DNA of 64,000 bases. Source: Berghia stephanieae (lineage: Eukaryota; Mollusca; Gastropoda; Nudibranchia; Aeolidiidae). Shown in pieces: positions 1 through 9,949 of this stretch (its first letter is position 1; each line of letters opens with the position of its first letter). The translations under genes and the position numbers were made by a program. The stretch covers positions 2,104,338 to 2,168,337 of the forward strand of contig CM067445.1 of assembly GCA_034508935.3 (NCBI GenBank), given 5' to 3'. The notes beneath the pieces are model-generated. The model did not search any database, was not told the DNA's origin, and saw only the letters and a program-made list of their open reading frames with translations.

Positions 1-627
1 AATGGCCACAAACAACTCTGTAATATCATCTTTACCTACAAAAATTTATAAATGGAACCCTCAGTGATAAACGTACATCTTATGTCAAGAACATAAACTA
101 TAATAATTTTTTTAGTCCAATATAACAAATATGTGACTGATTTTAAACTCGGATAAAAATTCAAATGTTATGAATAGGTATGCAAATATTCTATGTTTGG
201 TAGATTTAGAACAAAATCAGTTATTAGGTCTATAAAGAAACCAAACAAAACTAATCAAACAAACCAAAACCAAAACATACTAACTACAAGTAACAAACAA
301 AAAATCTCCCAAAGAAACAAACAAACAAAAAGAAAACAACAAACAAATAAAATAAAAAATCCCACCCCCCGCCTGCCCAAAAAACCCCACCCCCCACAAA
401 AAAACAAAACAAATTAAACTTGTATTTACAAAAATAAAAACAAAAAAAAAACCCCACAAAAACCCACCAAAAACAATCAAATTAAAGCGAAAGATTACAA
501 TAAAAACAAAAACAAAACAACTACAATGTAAACATTTTTTTTGTATTTTGAGGTTTTCAATGTCTTTGAACATTGGGGTAAATAAAAGATGGCAATGAAA
601 TGAAATTGAACGCTGAAGGCAACTCAC
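1..627. other. agrin intron after exon 17; A/C-rich, no gene seen
   Basis: The sequence is AT-rich, and from about 240 to 520 it consists mainly of A and C on the plus strand (CAAA and CCCAAA runs). The open frames on both strands here follow from that bias. No exon of the SEA or EGF region is visible. Confidence 0.6.
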
Positions 628-756
628 CAAAACATTTGGTATTGTCAATAGAAGGGATGTATCCTTCATGGCAGTAACACAAACCACGACAGAAACTGTT
701 ATTGGGACAGCAGTCCTCGTCTGACAGACACAGGTCCTCGATATTGCTGCCTTTGC
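628..756 (-). CDS. agrn: agrin exon 17: EB/EGF-like cysteine-rich module
   Basis: A 129-base phase 1-1 exon encoding (C)KGSNIEDLCLSDEDCCPN, NSFCRGLCYCHEGYIPSID, NTKCF. The spacing C.......C....CC.....C..G.C.C..GY.......C resembles the EB module or a small EGF-like domain. The acceptor is CTGCCACAG|GC, preceded by a run of 15 C residues at 780-794. The donor is TTTTG|GTGAGT, a consensus site, so the gene continues below position 628. I do not recall this module in vertebrate agrin, where a long Ser/Thr linker and another FGCC-like motif precede the SEA domain. It could be alternatively spliced. Confidence 0.8.
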
Positions 757-984
757 CTGTGGCAGGGAGGAGAGGGAGTGGGGGGGGGGGGGGGAAACGG
801 AGATTAAATACAATCCATGCATGAGTTTTATGTCAGTTTGATAATAATGCAAATGATTGAGGCTTAAAGAGCTAAATAACAATAATAAAATGTAATATAT
901 TATTAATTACCGTACTTACTGAACTCTAGCACACCCAATTCCAGAACGTTCTGCAATACGACAAGCTCGAGCTGTTTGTTTTTT

Positions 985-1710
985 GTTTTTTGTTTTAAGG
1001 GTTTAACGGCGCTTGCAAAACATTTAGGTCAAATCAGCACCAGTAAAAAGGAAGAAATTGGAATGATAAAGAGTTCTAGAAATACAATTAAAACCTCAAA
1101 GAAAAAGTAAGACACAGGGGAATTAGTTTAAATAGAATTTATAAAACATATATGTAGATTCCAAGAGCAGACAACCATCAGTGTACTTAGTTTGAGATCA
1201 CCTAAAATTCTCATCCAGACACAAGCAGAAGTCCCTGCTAAGACTAAGAGGAATACACTCAAATTTTTACAAATTATATATAATACGTAAACCAAAAATA
1301 ATACAGTGCATAAGAGAGAGATGATTTACAAGGAAAAAAAATATCATCTTCCAAAACTAACTATACATTCAACGTGGACGTTTAAGGTTTTTCCTTTGTC
1401 AACAAAACATGGTGAACGAGATACAAAGACGATTGAGAAATGAGAGGATGGCGTTGTTTAGGCGAATACCGAAATGTCTACATCATCTGTCTTTTTAAAT
1501 TAAATTGATTTACAAGGAAAAAACGATACATTTGACTGTTTTCCTCTCAGCCAAGGACTCCGGCAAGGGCCAGGACAAAAACCAAGTAATCCCATTCCAA
1601 GACAAAGAAAGAGCAACTCAAAAAACAGATAATATTCATCGATGGATAGAAGACACAGCAAGTGACCTCCTGCCCGCCATGGGAGGTCAAAAAGACCCAA
1701 CCCAGCATCA
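985..1710 (+). mobile_element. antisense-family repeat, copy 1 (interrupted)
   Basis: Non-autonomous repeat that starts near GGGTTT(A/T)ACGGCGCTTGCA and runs through the marker GATGATTTACAAGG and CATTCCAAGACAAAGA to CACTATGGGAGGTCA. This copy is split at about 1355-1505 by a piece resembling the hairpin element at 17485-17680. It carries no coding sequence. It lies in the plus orientation, antisense to agrin, like all other copies in the window. Confidence 0.75.
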
Positions 1711-1764
1711 ACGAATGAAAACAAAGTGTGAAAACTGTCTGCAATAAAACAGCCCATAACTCAC

Positions 1765-1928
1765 ATTCCTCTTCCTGTTTAGACTTGTCCTCATTGTCTT
1801 TCTGGTTCTTATTCTCCAGCTCTTTGTCTCCGTTGTCATTGGGGTTGCCTGTGTTGTCGCCGATGTCTCTGGTGGTCTTCCTGGACTTGGTCACCGGGGA
1901 GGGGTGGTCACCAGAGAGGGAGGGGCAC
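1765..1928 (-). CDS. agrn: agrin exon 16: Thr/Pro then charged linker; one base short
   Basis: A probable exon of 164 bases between acceptor CTTCAG|GT and donor GAAT|GTGAGT. In the phase 1 frame it opens GAPPSLVTTPP and stops. One added C or G in the runs at 1896-1904 restores PVTKSRKTTRDIGDNTGNPN, DNGDKELENKNQKDNEDKSK, QEEE, and also the expected length of 165. The terminal T joins GC of exon 17 to give Cys. The low-complexity, strongly charged composition fits the spacer that follows the last FK domain in agrin, often rich in Ser/Thr/Pro in vertebrates. There are no conserved residues to prove it, so support comes from phases, splice signals and the codon-like open frame. Confidence 0.7.
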
Positions 1929-2006
1929 CTGAAGCAAAGCGGTTTAAAAATAATTTAGATGCTAAAGGGTGAAGAAGACGAAAGAAATATTGTATCTATC
2001 CATAGC

Positions 2007-2303
2007 TGTGCGGCTATGTGGTCTAGTGGCATGACACTCGCTTTCGTATCGGAAGATCCTGGGTTTGAGCCTCCTTGGCGCATGGTTGAATCCTTGGAAA
2101 AGGCTCTTTACCCATATTATCTCACCATACTGAGGTGTAAAATGAGTACCTGGCTGTCAACAGCGTTGTTTCTGTTGGAAAAAAATTGTAATATCGCTAA
2201 CAGGTGTCATGTCTCGTTCTACATGTTACGTGTTGCTGTTGGTCAGGGACCCTTTGAAAAGTGCTTTGAGCATGTTTAGTGGATCTTGTTCTATATAAAA
2301 GCT
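2007..2303 (+). mobile_element. SINE-1 (tRNA-derived), full copy
   Basis: The 5' end is tRNA-like (TGTGCGGCTATGTGGTCTAG with an A-box-like core, then a GGTTTGAGCC B-box-like core). A body with CAGGTGTAAAATGAGTACC follows, and the 3' tail is AAGCGCTTTGAGCA...CTATATAAAAGCTC. Total length is about 300 bases. The family is the most frequent SINE here, with 16 copies or fragments in both orientations. Confidence 0.85.
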
Positions 2304-2332
2304 CAAGTTTTAGGTGAGTGTCAGACCACAAG

Positions 2333-2787
2333 ACCACAACACTGTACAAATAACAAGATGTCAACACACTAACCTTTACAACAACACTATACAAATGACA
2401 AGATGTCAACGCATGAACCTTTACAACAACACTATACAAATGACAAGATGTCAACGCACGAACCTTTACAACAACACTATACAAATGACAAGATGTCAAC
2501 GCACGAACCTTTACAACAACACTATACAAATGACAAGATGTCAACGCACGAACCTTTACAACAACACTATACAAATGACAAGATGTCAACGCACGAACCT
2601 TTACAACAACACTATACAAATGACAAGATGTCAACGCACGAACCTTTACAACAACACTATACAAATGACAAGATGTCAACGCACGAACCTTTACAACAAC
2701 ACTATACAAATGACAAGATGTCAACGCACGAACCTTTACAACAACACTATACAAATAACAAGATGTCAACGCACGAACCTTTACAAA
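2333..2787. repeat. 45 bp minisatellite overlapping exon 15 splice donor
   Basis: Nine nearly identical 45 bp units begin at 2371, 2416, 2461, 2506, 2551, 2596, 2641, 2686 and 2731, with a diverged partial unit on the left. The right end (from 2776) is the last bases of exon 15 itself. Each unit contains the motif that on the minus strand reads TTGTAAAGGTTCGTG, the exon 15 donor. The unit is 15 codons long and open in some frames, which produces spurious 15-residue repeat proteins. Confidence 0.95.
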
Positions 2788-3012
2788 GTCCTTTATGGAG
2801 CACAGAGAGGTCAAGCTTCATCCGGCACGCATACTGCTCCATCTGGCACTGAGATCCATAGTTTTGTCCATCCGATCCACAGACAACCTCCGAATCGTGG
2901 CTGTCCACATCACACTGGTGTTCGCACACACACACTGGAGGGTCTTCGTCTCGGCAGGTCGCCCCGTATTGACACTCCAAGTCGTCACATGACACAGGCT
3001 CATAGGAGTCGC
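2779..3012 (-). CDS. agrn: agrin exon 15: FK domain 8 (vertebrate FK9 position)
   Basis: A phase 1-1 exon with a full FK domain after the laminin-EGF pair, as FK9 in vertebrates: RDSYEPVSCDDLECQYGATC, RDEDPPVCVCEHQCDVDSHD, SEVVCGSDGQNYGSQCQMEQ, YACRMKLDLSVLHKGLCK. The acceptor is ATCCACAG|GC. The donor is uncertain: AAAG|GTTCGT (exon end 2779) or CTTT|GTAAAG (exon end 2785). Both are phase 1 and both keep the last cysteine once joined to exon 16; they differ by two codons. Both candidate sites are copied in each unit of the adjoining 45 bp minisatellite. Reading past them in frame meets a TAG within about 30 bases. Confidence 0.92.
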
Positions 3013-3524
3013 CTGTGGATAGAGATTAGTTGATTTTATCTATCAATAACGTTCAAAAGGTACTGAGTTCGATTACCCACTACGTTGTATGTAAAGTTCA
3101 AAGGCATACCTGTCTACTTGAACATTTCAAAATCAGTAGCCAACACAAAATTCATCAGTAATAAATGGTACAATTTTTATAATACACCACCAATTAACAA
3201 GAAAAACAACAAAGAAGAAAAAAATACTGCGTATCTACAACCTTGAATACGTAAAATAAATGTTGTTGACCTCCACCATTACGATCTGGTAATCGACTAA
3301 CCTATCATGGGCGTGAACTGAGCAGTAGCCTTTATAACTTTAAGGGAACATTTTTTTCTTTCTACGATAACTGCGGGAATTTAAACGAAAAAAAATGTTT
3401 TTTTTTCTCTCTCTAATACTCCGACCAAATTTCTGTGAAATCAAAATCCGTAATAATTCTTCTATTTCCGTATGTCCGAAATTGTTACCTAATTTCCGTA
3501 ACAATTACGGACGATCCGTAAATG
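3013..3524. other. intron 14, unique AT-rich sequence
   Basis: No gene, tandem repeat or recognisable mobile element was found in this stretch between exon 15 and a SINE-2 fragment. A few T runs occur at 3350-3410. Confidence 0.5.
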
Positions 3525-3690
3525 TAGGCAGGTATGCAAAAGGTACTGGGTTCGAATACCACTGCGTTGTATGGCCTTGAGCCCTAGCTCAGTTTGCTGT
3601 GCTGCACTGCGGCTAACGCCTGGGTTATTCCAGTCTTCCCTTGGAATAAACCCTAAAGACAAATTTCCCTAAGGGATGAATAAAGGAACT
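3525..3690 (+). mobile_element. SINE-2 (tRNA-derived), 5'-truncated copy
   Basis: It contains GGTACTGGGTTCGAATACC (B box), the middle motif CTGCACTGCGGCTAACGCC and the tail TTCCCTAAGGGATGAATAAAGG. The A-box part is missing. Full copies of the family are at 43202 and 45254. Confidence 0.75.
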
Positions 3691-3767
3691 CTAAAAGAAT
3701 TTAAACATAAAATATGTAGAAATGAATGTACCATTAACAATCTGATGGCAAAAGCAATAAGATCTTC

Positions 3768-3838
3768 TTCTTCTTATTATTATTACATTATTATTATTAT
3801 GATTATGATTATTATTATTATTATTATTATTATTTATT

Positions 3839-3918
<80 letters not shown>

Positions 3919-4098
3919 ATTATTATTATTTTATTATATTATTATTATTATTATTATTATTATATTATTATTATATTATTTTTATTATTATTTCATCATT
4001 ACTATCAGTATTATATCATCATTATTACCACTATTTTAATTACGTTTTTCGCCTATTACAAGAGCTGTATACCTAACAATAAGTGCCTATCTGGACAA

Positions 4099-4183
<85 letters not shown>

Positions 4184-4190
4184 CATCATT
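3768..4190. repeat. TTA/GAT microsatellites
   Basis: (TTA)n and (ATT)n stretches surround an (ATG)n tract at 3839-3920, with a second long (TTA)n at 4100-4190. Poly-Ile, poly-Tyr, poly-Met and poly-Leu open frames here are artefacts of the triplet period. Confidence 0.95.
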
Positions 4191-4526
4191 AGAAATTATT
4201 CCTCACTATAAAGATAATGATATAATGATGCGTTGGACTAAAGAAAAGATTTTCTACTTTGAGTAGGCTAAGTACATAGTTCATTTTCAGAAATTGTACT
4301 AAATAACATTGTCTGAACAAAGTGGAAAAAAAATACAAAACAAAAAAAGAGATCAACCTGCCTCGTTTGTTATGACATGCAGACATTTTGGGCGAGTTTT
4401 CGCTCCAGTTTTATTTTTGTTTCATCTGTCATCGTTACATACACCAAAAAAACCCCCAAAAAACAAAAAAACAAACAAACTGTAAAGCACCTCTGAGCCC
4501 TATTTGTGGAAACTGGCGCTATATCA

Positions 4527-4527
<1 letters not shown>

Positions 4528-4576
<49 letters not shown>

Positions 4577-4648
4577 TAAGTGAAAATAATAATTAAAAAA
4601 AAAATAAATAAATAAAAAAAATTAATAATAATAATATAATAATAAAAA

Positions 4649-4724
<76 letters not shown>

Positions 4725-4774
4725 TAATGAAAATAATAATTAAAAAAAATAATAAATAAAAAAATTAATAATAA

Positions 4775-4830
<56 letters not shown>

Positions 4831-4911
4831 TAATAATAATAATAATAATAATAATGATAAGTGAAAATAATAATTAAAAAAAAAAATAAATAAAAAAATT
4901 AATAATAATAA

Positions 4912-4955
<44 letters not shown>

Positions 4956-4960
4956 TAATA
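4528..4960. repeat. TAA microsatellite with reiterated interruptions
   Basis: Long (AAT)n runs are broken by repeated blocks of GATAAGTGAAAATAATAATT and A-rich linkers at about 4575, 4730 and 4855. This suggests secondary tandem duplication of a compound unit of 130-160 bases. Confidence 0.9.
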
Positions 4961-5049
4961 CACATTTTCATCATTTTATCATACACCAATGCCTGCCTCC
5001 GAAATTTCCATAGATTATTTCTTAACATTTAAATCAAGACCACAACACT

Positions 5050-5087
5050 ATACACACACACACACACACACACTCACACACACACAC

Positions 5088-5153
<66 letters not shown>
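5050..5153. repeat. (CA)n(TA)n microsatellite
   Basis: A (CA)n run at 5050-5091 joins a (TA)n run of about 30 units at 5093-5153, followed by a C run. It lies about 75-180 bases past the exon 14 donor. Confidence 0.95.
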
Positions 5154-5156
<3 letters not shown>

Positions 5157-5226
5157 GCTCCACCCCCCCCCATTATTCTACCAATGACAGCATTGGTCAC
5201 ATGACCAGGGACTAGTCAAAACTTAC

Positions 5227-5367
5227 GAGTACATCCATCAGGGCCCAATCTGTTTCCTTTGGGGCACCGGTCACACTTCATCCCGATGACCGTAGGACGA
5301 CACATACACCGACCTGTCATTTGTTCACAGTCGTCACGGTGGGAGCCAAACTTATTACAGTTACAGG
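5227..5367 (-). CDS. agrn: agrin exon 14: laminin-type EGF domain 2
   Basis: A 141-base phase 1-1 exon encoding [47 protein letters not shown]. The run RDDCEQMTG and the ending LGP.GC are shared with the second laminin-EGF domain of vertebrate agrin, which makes this the single strongest marker of identity in the window. Acceptor TATATTTCAG|CC; donor ACTC|GTAAGT. The intron downstream runs into C-rich, (TA)n and (CA)n tracts within 150 bases. Confidence 0.96.
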
Positions 5368-5436
5368 CTGAAATATAAATAGACAACAATGGATATTAAC
5401 ATCTTTGTGGTATTATATTCTGTTTTGTTTGTCTTT

Positions 5437-5965
5437 ACGGGTTTTACAGCACTTGCAACACATTTAATTTAGGTAATATCAGCGCCAGGACAAAGGAAGA
5501 AAATGGGATAGCCAAAAGTTCTAGAATTACAATTAAAGCACACAAGAACAGCAAGACAAATTGGAATTGGTTCATCTAGGGAACAGATGTAGATTCCAAC
5601 AGCACACTATCAGTGTACTTATTTAGAGATCACTTAATGTCTCATCCAGACACAGATACAGGTCCCCGCCAAGAGGAACACACTCAATTGTTTACGAATC
5701 ATACGAATGTAAAATGAAAAATAATACAGTGCATAACAGAGAGATGATTTACAAGGGAAAAAAATATCATCTCCCAAAACTCGTAACTATACATTTGACT
5801 GTTTCCCTCCCAGCTAGGGTTATCAGCCAAGGCCAGGACAAAACAAAATATCTCATTCCAAGACAAAGACAGACAGCAAATGGAAAACAGTACAGTGGGG
5901 ATAGAAGACACAGCAAGTACTTCCCTGTCCACAATGGGAGGTCGGGAACCCCACCCAGTTTTATA
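5437..5965 (+). mobile_element. antisense-family repeat, copy 2
   Basis: It runs from TTTACGGGTTTTACAGCACT through GAGATGATTTACAAGGG to CACAATGGGAGGTCGGGAAC. It is nearly full length, carries no ORF and is antisense to agrin. Confidence 0.78.
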
Positions 5966-6000
5966 TTCTATCAACAAGTCGGACAATGTTAAGAGGAGAC

Positions 6001-6325
6001 CGTGGAGGTGAACGAGGATAAGGGAGAGAAAAGGGGGAGGAGGAGAAGATGATGATGATGATGCTGAAGATAAAAGAAAAATATCAAGGAGCGGAAGGAA
6101 GGAAAGGAGGGGCTGGATAAGAAGAGAAGGATAAGGAGGAGGAGAGGAGGAGGAGGAGAGGAGAGAGGAGAGGAAGAGAGAGGAGAGAGAAGAAGAGAGA
6201 AGAAAAGAAGAGAAGAAGAGAAAAGAAGAAGAAGAAGAAGAGAAGAAGAGAAGAAGAAGAAGAAGAAGAAGAAGAAGGAGAAGAAGAAGAAAGAAGAAGA
6301 AGAAGAGAAGAAGAAGAAGAATCTT
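6001..6325. repeat. purine-only GA/GAA tract
   Basis: About 320 bases consist almost wholly of A and G on the plus strand (AGGAGG, GAAGAA), making a polypyrimidine tract in the transcript. It lies about 180 bases downstream of the exon 13 donor. Confidence 0.92.
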
Positions 6326-6502
6326 AATGAAAAATAAAGATGCGGCAGTGATGGTATTAAATGACGATAAAACAATGATAAGAATGAGTATGTCGATCAA
6401 CCATAAATTTGACATTTTTACCCCCCCCCCCCCCCCCCCCCACCCTAACCAGCACCACCACCACCCCATCCCCCCCCCCCCCATCCCCACACCAATACTT
6501 AC

Positions 6503-6667
6503 GTATACACCCAGCATTGCCCTGTTCTCCAATTCTCTGCATGCCCCAGTACCCAATCTCACAGCGGTCACACCGTTTGCCTCCCACTCCGGGTTTACAC
6601 TGGCACTGACGTGTCCGGGGGTCACAGGTCGTGGAATAGGACCCCATTGGGTGGCACCCACACACGT
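6503..6667 (-). CDS. agrn: agrin exon 13: laminin-type EGF domain 1
   Basis: A 165-base phase 1-1 exon encoding a laminin EGF-like domain with eight cysteines: DVCGCHPMGSYSTTCDPRTR, QCQCKPGVGGKRCDRCEIGY, WGMQRIGEQGNAGCI. It matches the first laminin-EGF of vertebrate agrin nearly residue for residue (HGSY..TCDP.T.QC.C.PGVGG.RCDRCE.G.W). The acceptor is GTGTTCCAG|AC and the donor ATAC|GTAAGT. The intron just after the donor is strongly G-rich on the transcript strand (plus-strand C runs at 6420-6482). Confidence 0.96.
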
Positions 6668-6761
6668 CTGGAACACAGAACACATGTGGAAATTAAGTCA
6701 TTGATTGGTACGTATTTTGACATTATTTAAATTGAAATAATCTTTGTTGTAAACTAGAACA

Positions 6762-7312
6762 TTGTTTCTTAACCCTTGTAAGACAAGTTCTTAACCCTTG
6801 TAAGACAAGTTTTTAACCCTTATAAGACAAGTTCTTAACCCTTATAAGACAAGTTCTTAACCCTTATAAGACAAGTTCTTAACCCTTGTAAGACAAGTTC
6901 TTAACCCTTATAAGACAAGTTCTTAACCCTTGTAAGACAAGTTCTTAATCCTTGTAAGACACGTTCTTAATCGTTGTAAGACAAGTTCTTAACCCTTGAA
7001 AGACAAGTTCTTAACCCTTGTAAGACAAGTTCTTAATCCTTGTAAGACAAGTTCTTAATCGTTATAAGACAAGTTCTTAATCGTTGTAAGACAAGTTCTT
7101 AACCCTTGTAAGACAAGTTCTTAACCTTGTAAGACAAGTTTTAACCCTTGTAGACAAGTTCTTAATCCTTGTAAGACACGTTCTTAACCCTTAGAAGACA
7201 AGTTCTTAACCCTTGTAAGACAAGTTCTTAACCCTTGTAAGACAGGTTCTTAATCCTTGTAAGACAAGTTCTTAACCCTTGTAAGACAAGTTCTTAACCC
7301 TTGTAAGACAAG
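6762..7312. repeat. 22 bp minisatellite, about 25 units
   Basis: The tandem unit TTCTTAACCCTTGTAAGACA + AG is repeated about 25 times with point variants (TTATAAGACA, AATCGTTGTAAG, occasional one-base losses). It is noncoding and intronic. Confidence 0.95.
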
Positions 7313-7542
7313 GACATTGACATATTTATCCAACATATAGTCAGGACATGGAATGCATTCTATATTTTCATTAGAAAAAAAAAAAAGAAATGCAAAAATT
7401 AATTTTTAAAAAAATGCTAAAACATTAAATCTTTCAACAATGCAGTTGATAAAGAACTATGTGCTATGAAGTATCTATGCCTATTCGTTGAAAGAGATTA
7501 GTATTTCTTTATTTTTATGATGCTTATAATCAACAAGTCTAA

Positions 7543-7789
7543 ACTGCGGCACTCTGGAAAAACCCATATTTAAAAAATTGGCCACAAAATTCGTCCTTCA
7601 AATTTCGATCGATATAAATGACCCCTCATCTTGGCAGAAACTCTCAAACCCGGGACTTCGCGAAGTCTTTAATAAAGTCCCAGGTTTGAGAGTTGTTTCC
7701 AAGATGAGGGTTATTTAAATCGATCGATATTCGAAGGACGAATTTTCTGGCCAAATTTTTAAATATGGGTTATTCCAGAGTACGGCAGT
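7543..7789. mobile_element. foldback element A, copy 1
   Basis: A nearly perfect palindrome of about 245 bases. The arms contain CTGGAAAAACCC, TGGCCA(C/G)AAAA, ATCGATCGAT, TCATCTTGGCA and CTCTCAAACC, meeting at a GGGACTTCGCGAAGTC centre. Ends are CTGC...GCAG. It has no coding capacity. The family has about 17 copies in this window. Confidence 0.88.
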
Positions 7790-8513
7790 TTAGTAAAAGG
7801 CCAATATAAATATCTATTGCACCAACTTGACCTTTTGTTTGTAGTATATTATAGGATGGTGTATATTTATTTATATTATCCATTAATTACGTTGCTCTTT
7901 TCATTTGTTTGTCTTAACTATCATAATATATTAATATCTGTACATATGACAGGGTATTTAAATATCTTTTGACATATGTACATAATCCCTAATGACTATG
8001 ATACGATTATAATCTTGATTTGGTAAAGAAAGACTTTTTGTAGCACTCAAAACCTTATAGGTCATGCTATTATTATTATTATCTGTAAATTGTCACAATT
8101 TACAATAATTTACAAAAACAAGAATGATAAATAAAAAACAATGAGATAAAAATCCCGAGGATAACAAAAACACACATTGAATTAATTCATGAAATCAAAA
8201 CATGCAATAATAAAAGAAAAACCAAAAAACCAAAGCAATGTGGACGACAGAGAGATGTGTTGTCTGTCTGGGTTTTTATCATGTGCACACATCAAAACAA
8301 TGTGTTACGTGTGGCCGTGTGTGTGTTGTTGTTATAATGTATTATATGTTGATATTAATACATTATGTAAGGGTGTTTGTGATTGGAGCATCCTTTCACA
8401 GCTAACGATGAGCTGAGCAAACCATAACAACTCCTTTATGCAGCATAGGAAACAAAATGTCAAAAATATTATCATCAACAATAATATATTAGATATTAGC
8501 ATTAAAAAAAATA
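7790..8513. other. intron 12, AT-rich unique sequence
   Basis: Nothing recognisable lies here apart from short AT repeats near 8070-8110. The small open frames have no family features. Confidence 0.5.
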
Positions 8514-8820
8514 ATTGAGCTTTATATAGCACAATATCCACTTAATGTGCTCAAAGCGCTTTACAAGGGGTCCCTGGTCAACATCAACATTTAACATGAA
8601 GGACGGAACATAACGCCTATTAGGCGATATTACAATTTTTCGGACAGGACAAAGACAGCGCTGTTAACGGCCAGGTACTCATTTTACACCTGAGTACGGT
8701 GAGAGAAAGTGAGTAAAGAGCCTTTTCCAAGGACTCAACTATGCGTCGAGCGCGAGGCTCGAATCCAGGACCTTCCGATCCGAAAGCGAGTGTCATACCA
8801 CTAGACCACATAGCCGCACA
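8514..8820 (-). mobile_element. SINE-1, full copy
   Basis: A reverse-oriented copy running from the tail (GAGCTTTATATAGCACAATA) to the tRNA-like head (AGACCACATAGCCGCACA). It is followed by unique sequence to 9269. Confidence 0.85.
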
Positions 8821-9269
8821 TTAGTATAATTTACACATTCAAGTCTTTGGAAATAATACACATTTTCTTTGTACATATTTGATATGGAAACAAACAGCCA
8901 TGGTTACGCCTGATGTCACAACAATAAATGCCAATGAAATGGGCATGATCTATATTACATTTCCATGTCCTCGAGGCAGCGACATCTATAGATATATGAA
9001 GTCCTAGGCTCGAGGTCATTGGTCACAGTGGAATATGTGCTCAAAGTGACCCACATAGTGAAAATTGTTCACAGTTTTTGAAATATCTAACATCACGATT
9101 GGCCATTTTGTTCAGCTGACACATGGGTATGTTTACAACTTTCATAAACAAAGCAGCGTGTTTACATTTGTTAAGAAATATCCAATCGCTGGACAGCAAT
9201 AAATCATGTGATTGATGACTCGGTTGGACGAAAACATGAATATAGATCGCTCCCATTAATATGTAATTC

Positions 9270-9397
9270 ATGGGGGAAGTGTGGCTCAGCTGTATGGGCT
9301 TTGCTTTGTACCGGAAAGGTACAGATCTCTACCACCAACTGCAACATGTGGCCTTGAGCAAGACGCCTCGATTTAGCTCACTTTGCGGTGTTTCACT
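9270..9397 (+). mobile_element. SINE-2 head fragment
   Basis: A tRNA-like start (GTGTGGCTCAGCTGTATGGG, CTTTGCTTTGTACCGG) runs to TTGAGCAAGACGCCTCG and TTTCACTG, where the next SINE interrupts it. Confidence 0.65.
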
Positions 9398-9599
9398 GTT
9401 AGACGGTATTACCATTTTTTTTCTGATAGAGACAACGCTGTTAACGGCCTGGTACTCATTTTACACCTGAGTACGGTGAGAGAATATGAGTAGAGAGCTT
9501 GTTCCAAGGACTCAACTTTGCGCCGAGCGAGCGAGGCTCGTACCCAGGACCTTCCAATCCGAAAGCGAATGTCATACCGCTAGACCACATAGCCGCACA
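9398..9599 (-). mobile_element. SINE-1 head fragment
   Basis: Reverse copy of the SINE-1 5' two thirds, ending ACCACATAGCCGCACA. It abuts the SINE-2 fragment, so the pair forms a composite. Confidence 0.75.
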
Positions 9600-9635
9600 A
9601 AGATGTAAGTGATGGACAGAGAAATTTTGAAAAGG

Positions 9636-9641
9636 TGTGTG

Positions 9642-9680
<39 letters not shown>
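9636..9680. repeat. (TG)n microsatellite
   Basis: About 20 TG units lie between SINE-1 and a foldback element. Confidence 0.95.
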
Positions 9681-9681
<1 letters not shown>

Positions 9682-9684
<3 letters not shown>

Positions 9685-9945
9685 AGTACCAAACAAAGCA
9701 GAATTAAAAAAAAATATTTTGAGGTGATTTTTTTCTCTCATATAATGAGAAAAAAAAAATCACCTCAAAAATATCAGCCTGCCTACAGTGGGGATCGAAC
9801 CTCAGACCTCCCCTAGATCTCCAGTGGAGGCAGGCTGACATTTTGGGAGCTTTTTTCCCCTCATATTCGTCTTTCTGCTTTGTCTGACACTGTTTCATAC
9901 AAACGTTTACAGAGTTCTATCATACACCAGTGCCTGCTCCCTGAT
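9682..9945. mobile_element. tRNA-like foldback (family T), small copy
   Basis: The ends are GAAACAGTACCAAACAAAGCAG and its complement CTTTGTCTGACACTGTTTCA. Inside is a reverse tRNA-like core (GGGGATCGAACCTCAGACC). Related larger copies are at 45800-49312 and 54830-55135. Confidence 0.6.
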
Positions 9946-9949
9946 TTAT

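Noticed and set aside
1760-1894. Independent small charged protein on the minus strand
   Set aside because: Acceptor and donor signals with phase 1 borders that join exon 15 and exon 17, rebuilding a Cys codon, explain it better as an agrin linker exon.
2197-2852. 15-residue repeat ORFs on both strands
   Set aside because: They are translations of the 45 bp minisatellite, which is intronic next to exon 15.
6762-7312. CRISPR-like array or telomeric repeat
   Set aside because: The 22 bp units abut without unique spacers, and TTAACCC is not a telomeric hexamer. The host is eukaryotic.
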